Part shown: one piece after another, positions 8,790 to 16,784 of the stretch | Layout: each line of letters begins with the position of its first letter | How positions within the stretch are numbered: the stretch's first letter is position 1 | Source of the DNA: Mixta sp. Marseille-Q2659 | GTDB lineage: Bacteria; Pseudomonadota; Gammaproteobacteria; Enterobacterales; Enterobacteriaceae | Length of the DNA stretch: 64,000 nt | Reading direction: 5' to 3' | Assembly: GCF_940807255.1 (NCBI RefSeq) | Contig: NZ_CALNWY010000020.1 | Location: forward strand, 1 to 64,000 | The notes under the pieces: generated by a model | Database searches by the model: none | What the model saw: the letters and a program-made list of their open reading frames with translations, nothing else | Told to the model about the DNA's origin: nothing | Program-made: the position numbers and the translations under genes

Positions 8790-10114
8790 ATGAAAAAGGC
8801 ATTACTGGCGCTGGGCCTGTTGGCAAGCGCGTCTGCCGCGCTGGCGGCCGATAACCAGGGCGGCGATCTGATTAAACGCGGCGAATATCTGGCGCGAGCG
8901 GGCGACTGCGTCGCCTGTCACACCAGCAAGGATGGCAAACCCTTTGCGGGCGGCCTGCCGATGGAGACGCCGATCGGCACGATCTACTCCACCAACATTA
9001 CGCCGGATAAAGAAAGCGGTATCGGCAGCTACAGCTATGACGATTTCCAGAAGGCGGTGCGTCACGGCATTGCGAAAATGGCGATACGCTCTATCCGGCG
9101 ATGCCCTATCCCTCTTACGCAGTAGTCAGCGATGAGGATATGCAGGCGCTTTACGCATACTTTATGCACGGCGTGGCGCCGGTGGCGCAGCAGAATAAAG
9201 AGAGCGATATTCCCTGGCCGCTGTCGATGCGCTGGCCGCTGGCGATCTGGCGCACGGTATTCGCGCCGAACGTGAAGGCGTTCCAGCCGAAAGCGGGCGA
9301 GGACAAAGAGCTGGCGCGCGGACGCTATCTGGTGGAAGGGTTGGGTCACTGTGGCGCCTGCCATACGCCGCGTAGCTTCACCATGCAGGAAAAAGCGCTG
9401 AACGATGCGAAAGGCAGCGACTACCTGGCGGGCAGCAACGCGCCGATTGATGGCTGGACCGCCAGCAACCTGCGCGGCGATAACCGTGACGGTTTAGGAC
9501 GCTGGAGTCAGGACGATCTGGCACAGTTCCTGCGCACCGGGCGCAACGATGATACGGCGGCCTTCGGCGGCATGACCGATGTGGTGGAACACAGCCTGCA
9601 ATATCTGAGCGAGGAAGATATTAACGCCATCGCGCGTTATCTGAAGTCGCTGGGCGCGAAAGATCCATCACAGGCTGGCTTCCAGCCGGATGACGCCGTT
9701 GCGCAGGCGCTATGGAAAGGCGACGACAGCAAACCGGGCGCGGCGACCTATGTCGATAGCTGCGCCGCCTGTCACCGTACCGACGGTCGCGGTTACAAGC
9801 GCTTCTTCCCGGCGCTGCGCGGCAATCCGGTGGTGCTGGCGGACGATCCTACCTCATTGATCCACATCGTGCTGACCGGCGGCACGCTGCCGGGCGTTAA
9901 GGATGCGCCGAGTTCAGTGGTAATGCCGGGCTTCGGCTGGCGTCTTAACGACAATCAGGTCGCGGACGTGGTGAACTTTATCCGTACCAGCTGGGGCAAT
10001 AAAGGCGAGAAACCGGTCACCGCGCACGATGTGGCGGAGGTGCGCAAGGAATCCTTTGTTGCTGAACAGCAGGGCAACGTGGATATTGAAAAGCTGCCAC
10101 AGGCTAAAAAGTAA
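8790..10114 (+). pseudogene. Gluconate 2-dehydrogenase cytochrome c subunit, 1-base frameshift
   Basis: Triheme cytochrome c subunit that passes electrons from the flavoprotein to the quinone pool. It has a Sec signal peptide (MKKALLALGLLASASAALA) and three heme sites CVACH, CGACH and CAACH. The frame breaks near 9076-9079: the sequence reads GCG AAA ATG GCG where the family expects AAA GAT GGC GAT (AKDGDTLYPAMPYPSY), consistent with one missing G. Before the break the frame ends at 9125; after it the protein continues intact to 10114. Everything else looks functional, so this may be a sequencing error or a recent mutation. If real, only the first heme domain is made and the enzyme should be inactive. 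The start at 8790 has AAGGA 9 bases upstream. Confidence 0.88.
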
Positions 10115-10128
10115 ACCCTCGAACGAAG

Positions 10129-10162
10129 CAGCGGAGCGCCATCTGGCGCTCCGCTGTTGTTT
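10129..10162 (+). terminator. Rho-independent terminator after the gluconate dehydrogenase operon
   Basis: A 13-base perfect GC-rich stem with a 2-base nominal loop (CAGCGGAGCGCCA / TGGCGCTCCGCTG) is followed by TTGTTTT, 15 bases after the cytochrome stop codon. Confidence 0.85.
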
Positions 10163-10214
10163 TCAGAAAAGAGGGTTCTGCCGCTGTTTTCGGCAAAAAA
10201 GCCCTGACGCTGTT

Positions 10215-10538
10215 TCAGGAAAGGAAATCCTGCCGCTGCGGCGTAAAGGTATCTAACAGAACGCCCGGCTCCAGGCAGACGCAGCCGTGAACCACATTCG
10301 GCTTCTTATACAGCGTGTCGCCCGCGCTGACCTCATAAGTTTCCCCATCAATGGTAAATGCGAAGCGCCCGGACAGCACATAGGTGAGCTGCTCGTGCGG
10401 ATGATGATGCAGCGGGCCGACCGCATCTTTCTCAAAGGTGACTTCCACCGCCATCATTCCACCGCCGTGCGCCAGTATGCGCCGCGTCACGCCGTTGCCT
10501 AAATCCTCAACGTGGGTTTGCTCTTTGAAAGTAAACAT
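10215..10538 (-). CDS. kdgF: KdgF, cupin enzyme for unsaturated uronates
   Basis: A 107-residue single-domain cupin. KdgF converts 4,5-unsaturated galacturonate, released from pectin oligomers, to its linear keto form, the step before 5-keto-4-deoxyuronate isomerisation. The metal-binding cupin motif is visible (GPLHHHPHEQLTYVLSGRF), and size and sequence fit Dickeya KdgF. It is 4 bases downstream of ogl in the same direction, so it is the second gene of an ogl-kdgF operon read from the KdgR-box promoter region. Confidence 0.88.
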   Translation of the reverse strand: MFTFKEQTHVEDLGNGVTRRILAHGGGMMAVEVTFEKDAVGPLHHHPHEQLTYVLSGRFAFTIDGETYEVSAGDTLYKKPNVVHGCVCLEPGVLLDTFTPQRQDFLS

Positions 10539-10542
10539 ATAG

Positions 10543-11727
10543 TTATCCGTTATGTGCAGGTTGGCTGAAAAAATGGTCGCCGATGGTCGCCAGATAGAGC
10601 GCCGGCTGGCCTTCGTAGTCAGAAGTAAACAGGACCTGGCGATCGTCCGGCGTAAACGACGGATGTGGATGAGTAACCTGCCGGTCGCCGTTCAGCACGC
10701 GCCACGAGCTGTTATGCGCCGCCAGCGGGCGATAGCTGCGCGTTGCCACATCAAACAGCCACAGCATCGGGTCGTTTTCAATGGTGTAGCCCTGCGTATC
10801 CTGCACATCCACTGGCGTACCGGAACCGTCGCCGACCAGCAGCGTGCCGTGCTGATTGCTCATCAAATGGGAGCAGGCGGGCATGGTCATCAGCACTTCA
10901 TTATGTTGCGTGACGGGATCGTAACGGCAAATTTCCCGCTCTGGCCGTTCTTTATGGTAGGAAACGTAAATCAGCGCCGAGCCGTCGGGCACCCAGAACT
11001 CATGGGTGCAGCTTTCCCCTTCGGCATGATCTTTTACCTTGCGCATGTGGCTGCCGTCTTCGTTAATCAGCCACATACGGGCATCGACCCGATCGTGCGG
11101 CCCTTCGTGGCAGAAGGCGACAGTTTGATCGTCGAAAGGACGATAAATCGGATGGCCCAGCCACAATCGCTGCTCCAGGATGGTTTGCGCTTCGCCGGTG
11201 TGTAAATCGACGCGCAGCAGGCGGCAGTGCGGGTTCTTCTCAAAGAAGGTTTTAAATACCTGCCAGTCGCTGAGCGGCTGCCAGTCCTGATGGTCAATTT
11301 CAATGCCCACCAGTTTGGTACAGTCGCTGTTGGCGACCCAGGTACCATAACCTACCCACTCCTGCGGTACGGTGTAGATAATGACTTCTTCATAGCTTTG
11401 TAAATCGACGCGGCGCAGTTCGCGTTCATTTTTAACGTAAAACAGATAGCGATCGTCCGGCGAGAGGAAGCCGCCAAAGGTGTTGTCGCCAGCGCCTTCT
11501 GTAAGCTGCGTTGCCTGTTGCCGTTGCAGATCGAGCAGGTAATAGTTGCGATGACCATCGAATTCACCGGCAAACAGCAATTTGCTGCCGTCGTTGAAAA
11601 AGCATTTTTGATAAAAATAGTTGCGGTGACATAACACTTCAGGCGGCGTTAAGCGCACCATCTCCGCACCGGTTTTTTCATCCTGAAAGCGATGAAACGG
11701 CAGATGCAGTTGATTCCCTTTTGCCAT
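10543..11727 (-). CDS. ogl: Oligogalacturonate lyase
   Basis: Cytoplasmic beta-propeller lyase that splits unsaturated and saturated digalacturonate to monomers in pectin catabolism. The 394-residue protein (family about 388) shows repeated propeller blades (DGSKLLFAGEFDGHRNYYLLDL, SPDDRYLFYVKN, TPDDRQVLFTSDYEGQPALYLA) and a conserved HEFWVPDG segment. No signal peptide is present. A KdgR-type palindrome lies 31 bases upstream of the ATG, and AGGAGGAAACG provides a strong ribosome-binding site. Confidence 0.94.
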   Translation of the reverse strand: MAKGNQLHLPFHRFQDEKTGAEMVRLTPPEVLCHRNYFYQKCFFNDGSKLLFAGEFDGHRNYYLLDLQRQQATQLTEGAGDNTFGGFLSPDDRYLFYVKNERELRRVDLQSYEEVIIYTVPQEWVGYGTWVANSDCTKLVGIEIDHQDWQPLSDWQVFKTFFEKNPHCRLLRVDLHTGEAQTILEQRLWLGHPIYRPFDDQTVAFCHEGPHDRVDARMWLINEDGSHMRKVKDHAEGESCTHEFWVPDGSALIYVSYHKERPEREICRYDPVTQHNEVLMTMPACSHLMSNQHGTLLVGDGSGTPVDVQDTQGYTIENDPMLWLFDVATRSYRPLAAHNSSWRVLNGDRQVTHPHPSFTPDDRQVLFTSDYEGQPALYLATIGDHFFSQPAHNG

Positions 11728-11758
11728 CGTTTCCTCCTCTCGCCAGATATTGATATAA

Positions 11759-11777
11759 AATGAAACGCTGTTTCACA
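11759..11777. promoter_or_regulatory. KdgR-type operator upstream of ogl
   Basis: The palindromic TGAAACGCTGTTTCA core (11761-11775) with A/T-rich flanks matches the KdgR-box pattern of pectinolytic enterobacteria. It lies 31-50 bases before the ogl start and should overlap its promoter. Confidence 0.8.
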
Positions 11778-11832
11778 ATTTTAAGAGAGGATACCCTGTT
11801 CGTGGCCGTTGCCGAGTTAAGGCTGAAAAAAA

Positions 11833-11848
11833 TGTAAGAAGGATCACA
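11833..11848. promoter_or_regulatory. CRP site, near consensus
   Basis: TGTAA-GAAGGA-TCACA matches TGTGA-N6-TCACA at 9 of 10 positions. It lies between the two KdgR boxes, nearer ogl. Confidence 0.65.
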
Positions 11849-11922
11849 CTATTTTTCCTGAGAGGAAGGAATGCTGTCTGGCTCGCAAAACGCCCTTTAC
11901 AAAAGAGAGCCTGACGCAGAAA

Positions 11923-11938
11923 TGTGAAAGCAATCACA
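11923..11938. promoter_or_regulatory. CRP site, perfect consensus
   Basis: TGTGA-AAGCAA-TCACA matches the CRP core at all ten positions. Its position, about 60 bases before the second KdgR box, fits activation of the transporter promoter. Confidence 0.8.
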
Positions 11939-11982
11939 GCAAATAGCAGACGCGATCTCTATAAGAAACAGCACATCTTATA

Positions 11983-12005
11983 AATTGAAACGCTGTTTCA
12001 TAATT
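11983..12005. promoter_or_regulatory. KdgR-type operator upstream of the oligogalacturonide transporter
   Basis: The same core TGAAACGCTGTTTCA (11986-12000) recurs, flanked by AAT and TAATT. It ends 16 bases before the transporter ATG. Confidence 0.8.
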
Positions 12006-12021
12006 ATAACGAGGCGTAATT

Positions 12022-13593
12022 ATGACCACATCCTCTTTACCTTCCGGGCAAGAGCCGCAGGTCAAACTGTGGCACAGGTTAAGTTATGGCGGCGGCAACC
12101 TGTTGGGCAGCGGCGCGCTGGCTATTAGCGGCGCATGGCTACTCTATTTCTATACCACGTTCTGCGGATTATCGTTGCTGGAAGCCTCGCTGATTTTTTC
12201 TATTGCCAGCGTGGTCGATGCGTTAAGCAATCCTCTGATGGGCTATCTGACCGATAATTTCGGGCGCACGCGTCTGGGGCGGCGTTTTGGCCGCCGACGC
12301 TTTTTTCTGCTGATCGGCGCGCCGTTAATGATGTTCTATCCGCTGTTGTGGGTAGAAGGGTTCGGCTTCTGGTATTACCTCAGCACCTATGTGCTGTTTG
12401 AGCTGATTTATACCTCGGTTATGGTGCCTTATGAAACGCTGGCGACCGAAATGACGACGCAGTTCGCGGTGCGTTCAAAGCTGACCGGCTACAAGGCCAT
12501 TTTCGGCAAGCTGGCGAACTTCCTGGCCGCCTTTATTCCCGGTCAGTTTATTCTGCTGTATGGCAAGGATTCTGCCACGCCATTTTTCCTGACCGGCCTG
12601 ACCTACGGGTTGATTCTGTTGCTGGCGATTGGCTTGCTGTGGCTGGCGACATGGGAACGTAAAGGCGAAGCGCCTGCGGCGGTAACGGAGAAACGGGGAC
12701 TGGGAAAAACCCTTGTCTCGTTGATGCGCGATATGCAGTCCACCTTCTATTTGCGCGTGTTCCGCAAGCATTTAGGCATGTATCTGTTCGGTTTTGGCGC
12801 CGAGTGGCTGTTTGCCTCGGTGTTTACCTATTTTATTATTTTCGTCTTGCAGCACGATCCGGCGATTGTGGCCGGTCTGAACAGCCTTAACGCGGTGCTG
12901 CAGCTGTTCTCTACGGCGCTGTTTATCGGCCTGTGCGTGAAAAAAGGCTTTAGTAAACCCTATATTTGGGCGCTGAGCATCGTGGTATTCGCCGTCGCCT
13001 GTTATTCCATGCTGCACTTTTTCTCGCTGCCCGCTTACTACTCCACTATTGCGCTGATCGCGATTACCGTGGTGTTCGGCCTGGGCACCGGCGGCGTCTA
13101 CTATATTCCATGGACGGTTTATACCTTTCTGGCTGATGTGGATGAAATCTATACCGGCCGTCGGCGTGAGGGCATTTATGCGGGCGCAATGACCTTTTGC
13201 GGCAAAATCGCCCGCTCGGTGATTGTGTTCGCGATGGGCGCGGTACTGAGTTTTTATGGCTTTCAGTCGAAATCGCATACGCAGCCGGAAAGTGCGGTGG
13301 ATGCTATCGGCTGGGTCTTCTTCCTGGGCGTGAGCGCCCTGGCGCTGTGCGCCATGCTTTACAGCCGTCAAATGAAGCTGAATCGCCAGACGCATATGAT
13401 CGTGCTGGAAGAGGTGGCGCGCATTAAGGCAGGCGGCGCGATAAATGGGATTAGCCCGGCGGCGCGCACCGTTATTGAAGAGCTGGTGGGCCATCCTTAT
13501 GAACACTGCTGGGGCAACAGCCCGGTATGTCGCAAAATGAATATTATTCCAGAAACGCGGCCGGTGATGGGGAAACCCGTTTCACCGGTCTGA
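12022..13593 (+). CDS. togT: GPH-family symporter, probable oligogalacturonide transporter TogT
   Basis: Inner-membrane sugar:cation symporter of the glycoside-pentoside-hexuronide family, 523 residues with about 12 membrane segments. Family features visible are an early conserved loop (SVVDALSNPLMGYLTDN, then RTRLGRRFGRRRFF) and VMVPYETLATEMT. Substrate is inferred from context: KdgR and CRP sites directly upstream, ogl and kdgF divergent and an isomerase gene downstream, the setting of TogT in Dickeya. It could carry monomeric uronates instead. Confidence 0.82.
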   Translation: MTTSSLPSGQEPQVKLWHRLSYGGGNLLGSGALAISGAWLLYFYTTFCGLSLLEASLIFSIASVVDALSNPLMGYLTDNFGRTRLGRRFGRRRFFLLIGAPLMMFYPLLWVEGFGFWYYLSTYVLFELIYTSVMVPYETLATEMTTQFAVRSKLTGYKAIFGKLANFLAAFIPGQFILLYGKDSATPFFLTGLTYGLILLLAIGLLWLATWERKGEAPAAVTEKRGLGKTLVSLMRDMQSTFYLRVFRKHLGMYLFGFGAEWLFASVFTYFIIFVLQHDPAIVAGLNSLNAVLQLFSTALFIGLCVKKGFSKPYIWALSIVVFAVACYSMLHFFSLPAYYSTIALIAITVVFGLGTGGVYYIPWTVYTFLADVDEIYTGRRREGIYAGAMTFCGKIARSVIVFAMGAVLSFYGFQSKSHTQPESAVDAIGWVFFLGVSALALCAMLYSRQMKLNRQTHMIVLEEVARIKAGGAINGISPAARTVIEELVGHPYEHCWGNSPVCRKMNIIPETRPVMGKPVSPV

Positions 13594-13622
13594 CAACGTG
13601 CTATGTAACGAGAGGATAAACG

Positions 13623-14261
13623 ATGAAAATTGCGTTGATGATGGAGAACAGCCAGGCGGCGAAAAACGCCATTGTGCTGAAAGAGCTACAGCAGGTAGCG
13701 AACGGGCTAGATTATCCGGTTTTCAACGTAGGCATGAGCGATGAGCAGGATCATCATCTGACCTATATTCATCTGGGAATTATGGCCAGCATTCTGCTGA
13801 ACTCAAAGGCGGTGGATTTTGTTATCGCTGGCTGCGGCACCGGGCAGGGCGCGCTGATGTCGCTGAACATTCATCCGGGCGTCGCCTGCGGCTACTGTAT
13901 CGATCCGGCAGACGCCTATCTGTTTGCACAGATCAATAACGGCAACGCGCTGGCGCTACCTTTCGCTAAAGGTTTCGGCTGGGGCGCTGAGCTGAATCTG
14001 CGCTTTATCTTTGAAAAAGCCTTTAGCGGCGAGAAAGGCCAGGGCTATCCGCCGGAACGTAAAGAGCCGCAGGTGCGCAACGCCGGGATTCTGAATCAGG
14101 TGAAAGCGGCGGTGGTGAAGGATAACTACCTGGATACGCTGCGCGCGATCGATCCTGAACTGGTGAAAACCGCCGTCAGCGGTCAGCGCTTCCAGCAGTG
14201 CTTCTTTGAAAACTGCCAGAACAAAGAGATCGAAGCCTTTGTACGGGAAATCCTCGGCTAA
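13623..14261 (+). CDS. RpiB/LacA/LacB-family sugar isomerase in the pectin locus
   Basis: A 212-residue protein with the RpiB/LacAB signature region (VIAGCGTGQGALMSLN, then GVACGYCIDPADAYLFAQINNGNALALP) and a C-terminal extension of about 60 residues beyond classic RpiB. It starts 29 bases after the transporter, so the two probably form an operon. No kduI gene is present in the window. RpiB-type isomerases (DhuI) are known to convert 5-keto-4-deoxyuronate to its 2,5-diketo isomer in some bacteria, and that reaction would complete this locus. The fold is clear; the substrate is inference. Confidence 0.78.
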   Translation: MKIALMMENSQAAKNAIVLKELQQVANGLDYPVFNVGMSDEQDHHLTYIHLGIMASILLNSKAVDFVIAGCGTGQGALMSLNIHPGVACGYCIDPADAYLFAQINNGNALALPFAKGFGWGAELNLRFIFEKAFSGEKGQGYPPERKEPQVRNAGILNQVKAAVVKDNYLDTLRAIDPELVKTAVSGQRFQQCFFENCQNKEIEAFVREILG

Positions 14262-14273
14262 CTGACGCACCGC

Positions 14274-14303
14274 TTCAGGCCAGCTCGCTCTGGCCTGAAT
14301 TTC
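14274..14303 (+). terminator. Terminator after the isomerase gene
   Basis: A 10-base stem (TTCAGGCCAG / CTGGCCTGAA) with a 6-base loop and a short T stretch (TTTC), 12 bases after the stop codon. Confidence 0.65.
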
Positions 14304-14440
14304 ACACACATCTGAATATCACCTTCTGTGTAGTTGGTCAGCAACAGGGGCTTACCTTTAGGTTTACATTGTTCAGACCGGATAGAGATCTCTTTTTCGG
14401 GGCACTTCAGGGTGACACGCTCTGCCTGGACGTAAGTATG

Positions 14441-14465
14441 CCGCCTTCTATGAAGGCGGATTTTT
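14441..14465 (+). terminator. Second plus-strand terminator with no obvious gene before it
   Basis: CCGCCTTC-TAT-GAAGGCGG followed by A and five Ts. It lies about 140 bases after the previous terminator; the stretch between has no ORF. It may end read-through transcription or a small RNA. Confidence 0.6.
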
Positions 14466-14466
14466 A

Positions 14467-15246
14467 CTATGGCGCAAGCCGCTCCTTACCTGCATTGGCA
14501 TACTGCATATTGCCGATTTCAGTAACCTTCAGGGCGCCTTTCTGATAAACCAACTTAACGACGGCGGCATTCGCCAACGGTTGATTTTTTCGGCCGTCAT
14601 CGGTCAGATCGGCAACCATTGCCAGAATGGCAGCGCCGGAAGAGACCACCAGCACATTTTTTTCACCGCGATGTTGTGCATTTTTAATAATGGTGCGCAG
14701 GGCGGACTGCATCCGTGCTTTCACCTGTTCACCGCGTTCCGCCAGGTTTTCCCGATCAACATTGGCGATCTCATCCAGATATTGTATCAGCGTTAGCTTA
14801 CCCTGTTTCATTTCGGCAAAAAGCTGGTCGCTGTTGTTCAGGCCTCGTTTCTTTACCACCGCGCCGATCATTTCATGATTTGGCAGCCCCTCAAAGCCAC
14901 CAAAAAACACCTCGCGTAGCGCTTTCATTTCGACTGTTGGGATGGAATTATCGCCGCGAGCCGTGCGGATAAGCTGCATCGTTTCCCGCTGGCGGCCCGC
15001 ATCGCCAGAATAGTAACTGTCGAAGGGGATCGCTTTTAAGCCTTCGCCCAGATAGCGCGCCACCTGCGCGCCTTCGTCCGTTAATGGCGAATCGGCCCAG
15101 CCCTGTACTCGATCCAGGGTATTAAGCCAGGTTTTGCCGTGGCGGGCGAACCAGACGGTAATGGTGTCGGGTTCGGTTACCGTAGGCGCAGCGACACTGG
15201 CACCACAGCTTAAGAGCATTACAAAAATAGCCATCCATTTTTTCAT
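14467..15246 (-). CDS. Secreted histidine phosphatase (branch 1), copy A
   Basis: A 259-residue protein with a Sec signal peptide (MKKWMAIFVMLLSCGASVAA) and the histidine phosphatase motif ARHGKTWLNTLDRVQGWADSPLTDEG, whose His in RHG is the phosphorylated residue. A second conserved segment is LREVFFGGFEG. It is predicted periplasmic and acts on an unknown phosphate ester. It is 53 bases downstream of the OprD-type porin gene in the same direction, probably cotranscribed, and is a paralog of the gene at 16785-17576. Confidence 0.85.
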   Translation of the reverse strand: MKKWMAIFVMLLSCGASVAAPTVTEPDTITVWFARHGKTWLNTLDRVQGWADSPLTDEGAQVARYLGEGLKAIPFDSYYSGDAGRQRETMQLIRTARGDNSIPTVEMKALREVFFGGFEGLPNHEMIGAVVKKRGLNNSDQLFAEMKQGKLTLIQYLDEIANVDRENLAERGEQVKARMQSALRTIIKNAQHRGEKNVLVVSSGAAILAMVADLTDDGRKNQPLANAAVVKLVYQKGALKVTEIGNMQYANAGKERLAP

Positions 15247-15299
15247 CGAGTCTCCTTACTGAACTGAACAACGCTACTTACGCCGTCCCCGGAGAGGGG

Positions 15300-16622
15300 T
15301 TACAGCAACTTAAAGCGATAATCGATAATTACCTCGCCCGCGAGACTGTGGGCGCGTTGATAGTGTCCATCGCGTATTATTGGCGTGCGCTTCACGTTTT
15401 TATATGACCAGCCAGGGCCAACCATGGCCCAAATGGTCAGGTTTTTCAGCGCCGGATGCGACGGTGTCCAGCGACCATAAAGGTTAACTTCGCCGGTAAT
15501 AACGTGCTGCCCGCGGTAAGAGAAGCGCCCTGCGTTAGCGGCAAGGCCGGCGGTAAGCTCAGGCGTCAGGCGATAGTCGGTCATGGTGGCGAGCATCCAC
15601 TCTTTATCACGCATGTAATCCTCGCCAGCGGTGGCCATGGAAGGAAAGGTGCCGCGCGAATTTTTGCTCATGTGCCGTGGGTAAAAACCAACTGCATCCT
15701 GCTTGCTGGCATCGGTATAGCCCAGCCCCCATTTTGAATGCCATCTGTCATGCTTCCAGCTAACGTCAACGGCGTAGTGACGGGCATGATGATCGAAGTC
15801 GCGCTTGCTGGCCGCCATCGCCTGATAGCTGTCCAGCGCTTCGGTAGCATAAATCTGCGCGCCAGCGGAAAGCTGCGGCAACAGCGCCATATCCAGCAGC
15901 AACAGCTGGCGCCGCAGGTAACCGTCGCTTTCGCCAAAGCCATACTGCGCCTTCAGCGCTTCGCCGCGATAAAGCAGACTGGCGGAATAGAGATGATCGA
16001 TATTCCGCCCATCGTTGGTCTGAAAGGTGGTTTTGTCCGGCGAGTCACGCCTTAGCGAGCGGGTCAGCCAGGCAGCACGTAGCGAGACGTTATCCAGGGC
16101 GAGATCGCCGCTCCAGCCCAGATAGGTGGTGGGCGACAGGCGTCTGGAGGTGGTTACCACGCCGTAGTCGCGCAGCATCTGCCAGCCCGCCTTGCCATTA
16201 AAACGAAGGTGTTCGCCTTCCAGCTTCAGCTTGATATAACGCTGGCCGATTTTACTGTAGCCCGTTGCGTTATGTTTATGATTACCGCTGCCCTTGCTGT
16301 AAAGAATGCCGCGCGAGTTGAAATAATCGCTGGCGCCCAGCTTCACCGCGTTATACCACGAGAGGTCTACGCCGATAATATCAGCCAGATAACCAGACTG
16401 GTAATCGAGCGTGACGCCTTGCCCCCACGCCGCATGTACGGTTTTTGGATTAGCACCATCCTCTTTTAAATACTTCCAGTAATTACGGAAAGAGAGATCG
16501 AGCGAGCTATCGCTAAAGAACGGATTCGCCAGAACCTGCCCGGTAAATTCCGTATTTTGCGCCTGCGCCTGACAAAGTGCCGGGCACAGGAGCGCTATTA
16601 TTGTTAGCTTGTTTATTTTCAT
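15300..16622 (-). CDS. OprD-family outer-membrane porin
   Basis: A 440-residue outer-membrane beta-barrel with a signal peptide (cleavage near CQAQA) and OprD-family features: an N-terminal FFSDSSLDLSFRNYWKYLKEDG segment, WGQGVTLDYQSGYLADIIGVDLSW, and alternating amphipathic strands ending in YRFKLL. OprD-type channels take up small anionic or basic solutes. It lies between two secreted histidine phosphatase genes, which suggests a substrate linked to a phosphate ester. Specificity cannot be read from the sequence. Confidence 0.86.
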   Translation of the reverse strand: MKINKLTIIALLCPALCQAQAQNTEFTGQVLANPFFSDSSLDLSFRNYWKYLKEDGANPKTVHAAWGQGVTLDYQSGYLADIIGVDLSWYNAVKLGASDYFNSRGILYSKGSGNHKHNATGYSKIGQRYIKLKLEGEHLRFNGKAGWQMLRDYGVVTTSRRLSPTTYLGWSGDLALDNVSLRAAWLTRSLRRDSPDKTTFQTNDGRNIDHLYSASLLYRGEALKAQYGFGESDGYLRRQLLLLDMALLPQLSAGAQIYATEALDSYQAMAASKRDFDHHARHYAVDVSWKHDRWHSKWGLGYTDASKQDAVGFYPRHMSKNSRGTFPSMATAGEDYMRDKEWMLATMTDYRLTPELTAGLAANAGRFSYRGQHVITGEVNLYGRWTPSHPALKNLTIWAMVGPGWSYKNVKRTPIIRDGHYQRAHSLAGEVIIDYRFKLL

Positions 16623-16784
16623 ATATTCCCTGGCTATGGATGTAAAAGTTCCCTGGTGTTGAACGTTGGTGTTATTTAAAACGTTATGATTAATGTTTTT
16701 TGTTATGCCGGGTTTTACTTTCGAAATAATAGTCTTGTTTAATTAACTGTTTTTTATTAGTGGCAGGGCCGGAACGGGGTTTTA

